Shown here one piece after another: positions 53,172 through 60,377 of a stretch of DNA of 64,000 bases. Source of the DNA: Dyadobacter jejuensis (GTDB lineage: Bacteria > Bacteroidota > Bacteroidia > Cytophagales > Spirosomataceae); contig NZ_QGDT01000004.1 in NCBI RefSeq assembly GCF_003149085.1, positions 124,001-188,000 on the forward strand, given 5' to 3'. Positions within the stretch are counted from its first letter, which is position 1, and the number at the start of each line of letters is the position of its first letter. The notes under the pieces were generated by a model. It had not been told where the DNA came from and made no database searches. It saw only the letters and a list, made by a program, of their open reading frames with translations. The translations under genes were made by a program, and so were the position numbers.

Positions 53172-53303
53172 CGGCCTATGGTAAAGCCCGCCTATGCAGT
53201 TGGCAGGGGTAGGCCGCAAGGAGGCGATTGCGGACTTCAAACTTATCGTGCCGCCACCAAGTTGAAGCGGGCTGCAATCGTTGATTTTACTGCTATCTCG
53301 CCT
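53172..53303. other. Heavily base-paired ~130-nt element of unknown nature
   Basis: Hairpin I: CGGCCTA (53172-53178) with TAGGCCG (53210-53216) enclosing CCCGCC/GGCaGGG. Hairpin II: CGATTGC (53225-53231) with GCAATCG (53274-53280), inner CTTCAA-a-CTT with AAGTTGAAG. Long-range pairs: AGCCCGC (53185-53191) with GCGGGCT (53267-53273), and AGGCGA (53222-53227) with TCGCCT (53298-53303). Not a tRNA, and the ORF across it is not coding-like. Candidate recombination site (attC-like), MITE or structured RNA, at the edge of an AT-rich gene pair. Confidence 0.55.
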
Positions 53304-53356
53304 GTTATTTATATACATTGTTACCTGCTGCCATTTTTTCCAAAAGTTTCTTTATG

Positions 53357-54274
53357 TTATTCTGTACATATGGTTTTTGTCAGTTCGAGGCTACCATTCC
53401 ACAGGCTTTTTTGAAAAACCTTGTTATAAGAATCAACTGATGTTTTAACAACTTTTCCATCTGAGAAATAAATTCCCTTTAAGTCTTTATACTTGTCAGA
53501 ATACGCAAGGTTTGCTAAATTTCTTCCCGCTTGAGCTGGGGTATGTATGTTGCTTTTAAATAGGGTCAAAACAGGGAATACGTTTTTCCATAAAAATCGC
53601 ATAATAGGTGAATACGTTTTGGCAAGTCCTGTTCCTGGTGTCATTCCTGGGTCATAGGCATTTACCCGAATGTTTGTGTTTTTCAACCGCTCTTGTAATT
53701 CATAAGTGGTCATGATGTTACACAGTTTTGATGTAGAATACCTTCTTTGCCCAACAAAGTTAGGTTTTTCGGAAGTTTCTTTTGGGAAAGCAAGCTCTTG
53801 AACACTGGTATAAATAGGGGGTTCTATTGGTGTTTTGAGTGCTGGGTCGTGTGTTTCGCTAGATGTGAATGTTATGTGTCCTTCATTTTTCACAAAGGGT
53901 AATAATTGCATAGTCAAGGCAAACGAACCAAGATGATTTACACCAAATGTCTGTTCAAATCCATCTGCCGTAAATTGTGTTTCGCCAATATTCTGTACTC
54001 CTGCATTATTTATCAAAATAGAAATGGAGTTGTTTTTTTCTTTGGCAAATGATTCAGAGAATTTTCTTATAGATTCTAAAGAAGCCAAATCTAATTCCAA
54101 GCATTTCAGGTTTTTATGACCTGTTTTGGTTTTTATTTTTTCTATTACTCCTTTTCCTGCTTCAATATTTCTGGCAGGAATGATAATTTGTTCGTCTTTG
54201 GCCATTTGAGCCATTTGTAAAGCACACTCAAAACCAATTCCACTGGTTGCTCCTGTAATAATAATTGAATCCAT
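53357..54274 (-). CDS. Retinol-dehydrogenase-like SDR in AT-rich DNA
   Basis: From MDSIIITGATSGIGFECALQMAQM the ~305-residue SDR shows TGxxxGIG, NNAGVQN, SSETHDPAL and catalytic YSTSKLCN. Base composition is clearly more AT-rich than the flanking housekeeping genes, as is the Crp/Fnr gene 83 bp upstream on the same strand, suggesting the pair was acquired together. Cofactor NADP is probable; substrate unknown. The start at 54274 is preferred over 54307. Confidence 0.88.
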   Translation of the reverse strand: MDSIIITGATSGIGFECALQMAQMAKDEQIIIPARNIEAGKGVIEKIKTKTGHKNLKCLELDLASLESIRKFSESFAKEKNNSISILINNAGVQNIGETQFTADGFEQTFGVNHLGSFALTMQLLPFVKNEGHITFTSSETHDPALKTPIEPPIYTSVQELAFPKETSEKPNFVGQRRYSTSKLCNIMTTYELQERLKNTNIRVNAYDPGMTPGTGLAKTYSPIMRFLWKNVFPVLTLFKSNIHTPAQAGRNLANLAYSDKYKDLKGIYFSDGKVVKTSVDSYNKVFQKSLWNGSLELTKTICTE

Positions 54275-54357
54275 ATTTTCTTGTTTTCTATTAAAATGAT
54301 GAAGCAAAGTTCAGCACTTCAAAAACAAAAGCTTTTGCCATTTGGCAAATAGTGAAT

Positions 54358-54924
54358 TCAGATACTTTTTCGAATCCTGCTCAATGATGATTGCGTGATT
54401 CCTAAATAAGAAGCGAGATAGGAAAGCGGAATTCTGTTGGCTAAATTCGGAAACTTTTCTAAAAAACTAAGATACCTTGTTTTGGCATCTTCGGCTAACA
54501 TTGGACTTAGTTTATTTACCTTTTCAACCAATGCTTTTTCTGTTATTTTATTGATAATGCCGTCCCACTGAATGATAGTTGCTGATAAATCGTGGAGTGA
54601 TTCTGTAGAAAATACAAGTAGCGTACAATCTGTTACAGCCTGTACATATTCTGAAGAGGGGATTTTTTGATTGAAGCTGTTTATGTCCACTGCAAAATTG
54701 TTTTCATCAACAAAGTATTTGGTGATTTCATCTCCTCCGCTGTTATAGTAACATACCCGTAAAATACCTTCTTCAATAAAAGCTACTTGTTTTGGTATTT
54801 TTCCTGCTTCGGAAAAGTAATCGCCCTTTTTCAACGCCAATACCCGTGCTTTTCTTTTTATCAAGTCAATTTGCTGTTGATTTAGCTGCCCAAATTCCAA
54901 CAGATAGTTTATTAATTTGTCCAT
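54358..54924 (-). CDS. Crp/Fnr-family regulator in AT-rich DNA
   Basis: From MDKLINYLLEFGQLNQQQIDLI, 188 residues with cNMP-binding-like beta-roll (FSEAGKIPKQVAFIEEGILRVCYY) and a C-terminal HTH (IPLSYLASYLGITQSSLSRIRKS). Same subgroup as the regulator at 10856-11434. It lies directly upstream of the SDR on the same strand and probably regulates it; Crp/Fnr-SDR pairs of this kind are common accessory modules in Bacteroidota. Confidence 0.88.
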   Translation of the reverse strand: MDKLINYLLEFGQLNQQQIDLIKRKARVLALKKGDYFSEAGKIPKQVAFIEEGILRVCYYNSGGDEITKYFVDENNFAVDINSFNQKIPSSEYVQAVTDCTLLVFSTESLHDLSATIIQWDGIINKITEKALVEKVNKLSPMLAEDAKTRYLSFLEKFPNLANRIPLSYLASYLGITQSSLSRIRKSI

Positions 54925-54987
54925 AGTCGCAAAGATTGTCATTGCATTTTAATCGGAATTTGTCAAATGGCAAAATGTTGATTGATT

Positions 54988-56193
54988 GTAAGCAACCACC
55001 CATCCCCTTCTTTCCACCCAACGCTTTTCTTTGGAGCTTGTCGAATGGAAAATATACAAATAAAAAACGAGCATTACTACCAGCAGCTTCATGGACAGTG
55101 GAAGGATAGTAGCTTAGGAGTCAAGGCCTTTTGCGAGCAGCCATCGGCCCAATTTGCCACATTTAGATATTGGGTTCGAAAAATTGGAGTAATCGATAAA
55201 AGACGCTACTGGCTTTACTGAGTTAAGATTGGGAGTTGGACCTAACCCATCAAATCCCGTAGCGGTACTTAGTTTTGCGCTAGGACCAGCTTGTCGTTTT
55301 ACGAATTCCCAGACCTTACTGGGATTAAATCGCTGCTTTCATAAAGTCATGTTGCTTTTAACACCCAACATTCGTTACTTTCTTTATAACCAACCTGTAG
55401 ACAAGCGTTACGGCATATACTCATTAGCTGGACGGGTACAGAATGGTCTGCACCTAAATCGTGTGTCGGGGGATGTATTCGTTTTTAGCGGTAAGCGGTG
55501 CAATCAAATCGGTTTGCTTTAACGGTCCGACGGTCGGTGGGACAAAGGCTGGTTTGCCCACTAAACAAAACGCCTGGAGTTGGGTACTTTCGAACGCCCC
55601 TAGGATGGAGAACTGCTAATCTCTTCGAGAGATCCGATAAAGTCAGACAAAAAGTGGTAGTCATCGCTCCGGTCCCCATCAGAACGATCCAAAAAGGGCT
55701 CTTCGATAAATCGATACTGGTATTCCTTCGGGTAAATACGTTAGTCGATCACTTACCGCTCCACCGGCAGAAACAAACCGTTGAACGAATGGGCTTAAAA
55801 AATCGGAAAGGCCATAGCCTATGCATTGCCTTTGCTGGACAACCGCGGCAGTGGACCGCATGAAGAACTATACAGTACATGAGGATCTGCAGCTGTACAA
55901 CAACCTGATCGAAAATGCCATCAGACCGGTGGACGTGGGGAGAAAGTGGCGAATCACCGCACCGTACCTGTTCGCCAATACACACGAACAGCCCCAAATG
56001 CGGCTATGATCTACTCCTTGTTAGCTGCCTGTAAAAAACATAAAGTGAATCCAAACGACTGGCTATTGGACGTGTTATTCAAACTCAACGATATCAATTA
56101 CGACGGTAAGTTCTTTGAACTACTTCCACTTAGGTGGAAAATATCCTAAGCCCTGTTAACTAAATAGCAATAGGGGGATGGTCTACTGCTTAC
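54988..56193 (+). mobile_element. IS66-family element, internally deleted and frameshifted
   Basis: Ends match: GTAAGCAACCACCCATCCCC (54988 on) and, reversed from 56193, GTAAGCAGTAGACCATCCCC; GTAAGC is the IS66-family terminus. Inside, in order: an accessory-protein start (MENIQIKNEHYYQQLHGQWK, 55054 on), a TnpB-like part (LLTPNIRYFLYNQPVDKRYGIYSLAGRV; LNRVSGDVFVFSGKRCNQIGLL, ~55350-55522) and the 3' end of the TnpC transposase (LYNNLIENAIRPVDVGRK; AAMIYSLLAACKKHKVNPNDWLLDVL, to 56149) with several frameshifts. At 1.2 kb it is half the usual size and cannot move itself. The flanks show no 8-bp target duplication. Confidence 0.85.
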
Positions 56194-56545
56194 GCTTAGG
56201 AAATGATCGTATTCTCCATAAAGATGCCCGTTACTGGCAAAACATACTTGACTTCAAAAGGCTCACATTCTAGATACTTTTTTGCTTGCTGCATTCCTTT
56301 TAACGGATCTTCATCTTCTTTTTCTGCTACAATAATCGCAACTGGCAAATATTTTTGGCATGTCACCAACTTGAACATAAAGTAGATAATCCGTATTTCC
56401 CCTTTCTTTTTTTCGTCCTTTTGGACCTGTACATTCTTCAGGAGCTGGTGTTTTGCATTCCAGCCATTTGATTATTATCGTCACCCTTTTTCCTGAGTAT
56501 TAGGTCAATTAAATGATATCTTATTTCTTGCTCGTTTATTCTCAT
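56194..56545 (-). pseudogene. N-terminal stub of a type I restriction R subunit (hsdR), cut by IS66
   Basis: From the ATG at 56545 (MRINEQEIRYHLIDLILRKKG) the sequence continues through at least three frameshifts: TPAPEECTGPKGRKKERGNTD and YLLYVQVGDMP, then LPVAIIVAEKEDEDPLKGMQQAKKY, then FASNGHLYGEYDHFLS, the conserved N-terminal nuclease-domain region of HsdR/DEAD-box restriction subunits. It ends exactly at the IS66 terminus. Its start is 5 bp after the AbiEii-like stop, so it was the third gene of that operon. Confidence 0.75.
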
Positions 56546-56550
56546 GGCTA

Positions 56551-57654
56551 TTATTTTTTGGCTGTTAAAAGTTCAACCGTTTTGAACCAATAGAAGAAGG
56601 AAGATTTATCAGGCTGTTTTTTTAACTTATTCAAGAAGGTCCAATCTTTGTCTTCGATCATCAAATCTTTAATATCCTGACCTTCATAGTATATAATTGG
56701 GGAAAGATCATTTACCTTGATTTTTGCTACCAGGTAAGCAATTCTGGCAGATGCCGGTATCGCATCATCAATCCTAAAGTTTCCTGCGATTAAGAATCCG
56801 GTACCAAAAGCAATGATCCCTTTTTGCAATTCTTTGAATTTTGCTTTTTCATCATCATTGCCACTATCACGCTTGGCCAGAATGATGCAAGTATCAATCG
56901 TGTCCTGTAGTACCATTTCCGGAGTTAGTTTAGCTTCTTGGGTTCCCTTTTTCCGGTAAAAAATTTCATGTTCAGCAAATACCTGAAAACTGGCCGCTAC
57001 CACTTCCATGTTTTGAATGTTCTCGAAGAGCTTGCTCAAATCGAAAAGCTGTTTACAAATCTCCATGGAGAACGGTTGCTGGTCTTTCCCCTTGAAGTAA
57101 GGGATGCCAATGGTGTTTGGAGCAAATGCTGTTAGTTTATCTCCTGTGATTGAATCAATAGATGGCATGGTGACCATAGTCTCATTTTCTGTTTCGATCC
57201 ATTTGGTAATCACAGGTTTTTCGATCACATCCGGATAAATTGAATCTTCAATTAGAATATCTAATAGAATGGTACCAGATCCTTGTCTAGCAGAATCAAA
57301 TTTGAATTTGTAGTGCGCTTTTGGTACTCCTGGTTTGTAGCTCCGATGTTCGTCAAGTTCAACACTCGTGAAATTGGAAGAATCTATAACCTTTTGCAAA
57401 ATATCCTCCAGTTCTTTCCGATCAGTTTTGCTAATTATGTCGATATCAATGGAGAATCGGTTTCCTGATTCTAATAAAAGGACCAAACTGGTACCTCCTT
57501 TGAAAACAAAATGAAGTCCATTGCTTTTTAATCGCTCCAGCAAATGCAAAGCGTAAATCATTTTTTCCAAAATGATTTTGTCAATTCGCTTATGGTCTTT
57601 TTGCTTCTTAAAACCCTCTAACCATTCATCAGTAAAGCAATGCTCCTTTATCAT
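56551..57654 (-). CDS. AbiEii-type nucleotidyltransferase toxin (type IV TA)
   Basis: The 367-residue protein carries the DUF1814/AbiEii signature: FVFKGGTSLVLLLESGNRFSIDIDIISK (GGTSL and paired Asp of the nucleotidyltransferase, ~50-77), then SIDSITGDKLTAFAPNTIGI with the conserved Lys. Such toxins act bacteriostatically, and relatives modify tRNA ends; in phage defence they abort infection. Its ATG overlaps the upstream partner's stop by 4 bp, the normal antitoxin-toxin coupling. The hsdR stub follows immediately. Confidence 0.88.
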   Translation of the reverse strand: MIKEHCFTDEWLEGFKKQKDHKRIDKIILEKMIYALHLLERLKSNGLHFVFKGGTSLVLLLESGNRFSIDIDIISKTDRKELEDILQKVIDSSNFTSVELDEHRSYKPGVPKAHYKFKFDSARQGSGTILLDILIEDSIYPDVIEKPVITKWIETENETMVTMPSIDSITGDKLTAFAPNTIGIPYFKGKDQQPFSMEICKQLFDLSKLFENIQNMEVVAASFQVFAEHEIFYRKKGTQEAKLTPEMVLQDTIDTCIILAKRDSGNDDEKAKFKELQKGIIAFGTGFLIAGNFRIDDAIPASARIAYLVAKIKVNDLSPIIYYEGQDIKDLMIEDKDWTFLNKLKKQPDKSSFFYWFKTVELLTAKK

Positions 57655-58415
57655 TCAATAATGTCTTTTACGAGGTGGTACATGTGGTTCGTCATGAACT
57701 GCTTAATGTCTTGTTCTCTTTCCCTTCGTTTTGCGTAGCTGAAGAGCTTGGTGAAATTGATGGCATAGTTGCTAATGGCATTTTCGTAGATGTGCATCAA
57801 TTCAGAACCTTGCAGATAATAGAAAAGCCTTTCTTCTGCAAAGAGGTCCACCAAGATCTTCTCAAGTAGTGGAGTATAAAAATTCACCCTTTTCTCCGAT
57901 CTTCGGGCAATTGGGGATCGCGTAATTAATTTTTTAATAATTACTGGATAGTCACTTTCAGCGATATAAAAATCGATGGATTTATTATCAGGATTGAGAT
58001 AAAGCTCGTTTCTTGATGTGTCCTTTAAATCGTAATACAAGGACTCAATGAAATCTTTTTCTATTTCTATCAGGATGATTCGTCTGCTGGCCTGATGCTG
58101 TGAAAACTCATTAAGCCATTCTGTTTCCCAAATGCAATGTTTGGCGTCCTCAAATTTGTCTGTGATTCGCTTTGCGAGCTTAATAAGTTCTGGCGATATT
58201 TCGGGTTTGTACTTGGGTTTATATGAAATAACATAGAGCCCTCTCTTGAGTGGTCTAATTAGGTTTTTGCCTTTGAGTTCGAAGATTCTCCAGCCAAAGG
58301 TTCCCTCTTTCAGATCAGGTTCAAAATAGCGATAGAATTCAAAGAGGTCTTTTCGGGTAAAATACTCCCTGTCCTTAAATTCTTCAATCAACCTATTCTC
58401 TATTATTTTTGGCAT
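57651..58415 (-). CDS. AbiEi-like antitoxin/regulator (DUF6577-like)
   Basis: The 254-residue protein has an N-terminal winged-helix region (EFKDREYFTRKDLFEFYRYFEPDLKEGTFGWRIFELKGKNLIRPLKRGLYVI) like AbiEi antitoxins, followed by a mixed domain ending in a helical tail. It is coupled by a 4-bp overlap to the AbiEii-type toxin. Type IV antitoxins antagonise toxin action and repress their promoter through inverted repeats; a hairpin lies 60 bp upstream. Confidence 0.8.
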   Translation of the reverse strand: MPKIIENRLIEEFKDREYFTRKDLFEFYRYFEPDLKEGTFGWRIFELKGKNLIRPLKRGLYVISYKPKYKPEISPELIKLAKRITDKFEDAKHCIWETEWLNEFSQHQASRRIILIEIEKDFIESLYYDLKDTSRNELYLNPDNKSIDFYIAESDYPVIIKKLITRSPIARRSEKRVNFYTPLLEKILVDLFAEERLFYYLQGSELMHIYENAISNYAINFTKLFSYAKRREREQDIKQFMTNHMYHLVKDIIE

Positions 58416-58467
58416 TTCAATTCAAATTTTTACCAAAACTACAAAATTCTGGTGAATATTTGAAATC

Positions 58468-58497
58468 AAAAAAACGCCAGTAAATCAGAATACTGGC
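58468..58497 (-). terminator. Minus-strand terminator hairpin upstream of the TA operon
   Basis: GCCAGTA (58476-58482) pairs with TACTGGC (58491-58497); read on the minus strand it ends in a run of seven T. It would insulate the abiE-like operon from upstream transcription, or act as an operator-type inverted repeat for the antitoxin. Confidence 0.6.
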
Positions 58498-58816
58498 AAA
58501 TATTGGAATTCTCGTTGGGCCAGAGATTTGGCTCTTTTGCAAAGCCTAGTTTGTGGGTTGCCTTGCGTTGTAAATGTGCCCAATGAGCGATGGTATTCCT
58601 TTGTCCCATGGCATACACAGGCTGTTTAACTCCCAAATAATACACCATATCGTGTATATCCTTATTGTAAATACTTATTTTTTCTTTAAATATCTAAATT
58701 ATCAAGCGGACTCTTTGGTGCTTTATTATTATAGACAATAGGTGGGGGTATGGTGGTAAAAGCCTGATAAATTACTGGACACAAATTTATGTTTACTATG
58801 TTTAAATCTATGTTCT
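58498..58816. other. Intergenic stretch without a supported gene
   Basis: A 60-codon minus frame crosses 58466-58648 but ends inside the terminator stem and has no recognisable family. The remainder is AT-rich and non-coding, leading into the IS3 remnant. Confidence 0.4.
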
Positions 58817-59152
58817 AGGAGCAAGCACCGTAAGAGCTAGAATCAGCAACAAGAATTGGAGATTATCCATATCTATCGCGAGAAAGGTTTAAGCACTACC
58901 TCGGTTGAGTTTGTGGTGTCTTCTACCAGTATTTATAAGTGGGATGCTCTTTATACGGAGAACGGCGAGGCGGGTTTAACACTTGGAACACGCTCGGATA
59001 AAGATGCTGAAATGCAGCGGATCTTACGTGAAAACCGAGAACTAAAAGCCATCGTTGCTGAAAAGCAATTGACCTTAAAAATAAAGGATTCATTATTAAA
59101 AAAAGCTAATTTCAGAAGAATTAAGGATGCAAGTGGCAACCGATTTTATTAA
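58817..59152 (+). mobile_element. IS3-family OrfA remnant
   Basis: The frame reads RSKHRKS, a stop (58838-58840), then NQQQELEIIHIYREKGLSTTS and the HTH/leucine-zipper part ENRELKAIVAEKQLTLKIKDSLLKK, diagnostic of IS3-family OrfA. OrfB and recognisable ends are missing. The next 330 bases (59153-59487) hold only a hairpin. Confidence 0.75.
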
Positions 59153-59414
59153 AATGGCTTTCCTTAACAAACGGTTGTAAGCCTTTGCGCCGTGGCTAGA
59201 AGTTCGTTTTGATACAAATCTTTTGATGGTAAACCAAGGTGAAGACCATGGGCGAAAATGATTCAAAGGAATGGTCAAATAGTTTCAGAATTTGAGATGG
59301 AAACCTTGGTATAGAGCTCTTGAAAACCGTTTATTGATTTTGGTTAATTAAAAACGTATCATTATTTAAAAGAATCGTCTTAGGAAATCAGCAGGAGGAA
59401 AGTTATAAAATAGA

Positions 59415-59464
59415 AGAGGTTACTTAATTTCTAGCGACCTTCTCACTGAAATTAAGTAACCTCT
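59415..59464. terminator. Large hairpin/terminator downstream of the phosphodiesterase gene
   Basis: A perfect 17-bp stem pairs 59415-59431 with 59448-59464 around a 16-nt loop. On the minus strand it is followed by TCTATTTTAT, and it lies 24 bp after the stop at 59488. The stem is AT-rich and unusually long. Confidence 0.7.
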
Positions 59465-59487
59465 ATCTTTAATGCCTTTACCTGATT

Positions 59488-60270
59488 TTACTTTAAAAGC
59501 TCAAAAAGAAGTTCCGGCTCATTGGTCGTCATATAGTCCAGGCCTTGATCCATAAGGTCCTTCATGGTCGACTTATCGTTGACGGTCCATGCGTTTGTGA
59601 TAAGACCCAATTGTTTGAATTCTGCAATCCAGGTCGGGTTTTTCTTAAAGGCAGAATAGTGATAGTCTACCCCATCGAGCCCAGAAGCCTTAATAACCTC
59701 TGGAGATTTATCTCCCGATAAATATAGCACCTCGGCTTTAGGGTTTATTTTTTTTACCAATAAACATACGTCATAGTCGAAGCTGATATAGTCGGTTATA
59801 GCCTCCACTTTAAGGCGCTCTACCAACTCCACACATTTTTTTGCCAAAGCCAGAGAATGCTCTTTACTCTGCTTAGAGGCTTTGATTTCTAATACCAGTC
59901 GGGTTCTTTTTTGCTTTTTGCCAGCCTTCAAATAGCTTTCGAGCCGGGGGAGGGGTTCGCCGTTGCTCAGTTGTATTTTATCGAGATCCGTGGAATTATT
60001 GGTTTCGATGTCGGTGCCTTTTATATCGTGGTCATGGTGGACGTACAACACCGAATCGGCAGACATATGGACGTCAAACTCACTGCCATAACACTTCATT
60101 TTGATGGCTGCTTGTAAAGCTGCCAGGGAGTTTTCGGGGACCTGGGTATTTTTCCAAGCCCCTCTATGTGCTATTACCTTGGTTTTTGATTCCATTTTAT
60201 GACCTTGTGAAAAAGCCGCCGACTGGGACATCAGGCCGGCTATGAGGGCTAATACTATTATTTTCTTCAT
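59488..60270 (-). CDS. Glycerophosphodiester phosphodiesterase, exported
   Basis: A signal peptide (IIVLALIAGLMSQSAAFSQ) precedes a GDPD TIM barrel: VIAHRGAWKNTQVPENSLAAL (catalytic His-Arg and Glu-Asn), GSEFDVHMSADSVLYVHHDHDIKGT (metal ligands and second His), LVLEIKA, and a C-terminal NAWTVND. It hydrolyses deacylated phospholipids to glycerol 3-phosphate and an alcohol in the periplasm. Length 260 fits. Confidence 0.93.
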   Translation of the reverse strand: MKKIIVLALIAGLMSQSAAFSQGHKMESKTKVIAHRGAWKNTQVPENSLAALQAAIKMKCYGSEFDVHMSADSVLYVHHDHDIKGTDIETNNSTDLDKIQLSNGEPLPRLESYLKAGKKQKRTRLVLEIKASKQSKEHSLALAKKCVELVERLKVEAITDYISFDYDVCLLVKKINPKAEVLYLSGDKSPEVIKASGLDGVDYHYSAFKKNPTWIAEFKQLGLITNAWTVNDKSTMKDLMDQGLDYMTTNEPELLFELLK

Positions 60271-60377
60271 CTGTCTTTTAGCGGATTTGGTTTAAATAAC
60301 AAACTTAGGCTATTGATTAATTTTTTTGTTTACCCATCCGTTAACTTTTACTGAAACTGGTGCGGGTGGAAGCCTAT

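Noticed and set aside
53165-53290. Possible tRNA in the structured element
   Set aside because: No cloverleaf with acceptor, anticodon and T arms of tRNA lengths could be drawn.
53178-53414. A 78-codon plus-strand frame
   Set aside because: It crosses the structured element and overlaps the SDR 3' end; composition is not coding-like.
58466-58648. A 60-codon minus-strand frame upstream of the TA operon
   Set aside because: Ends inside a terminator stem, with no family resemblance and no good start context.
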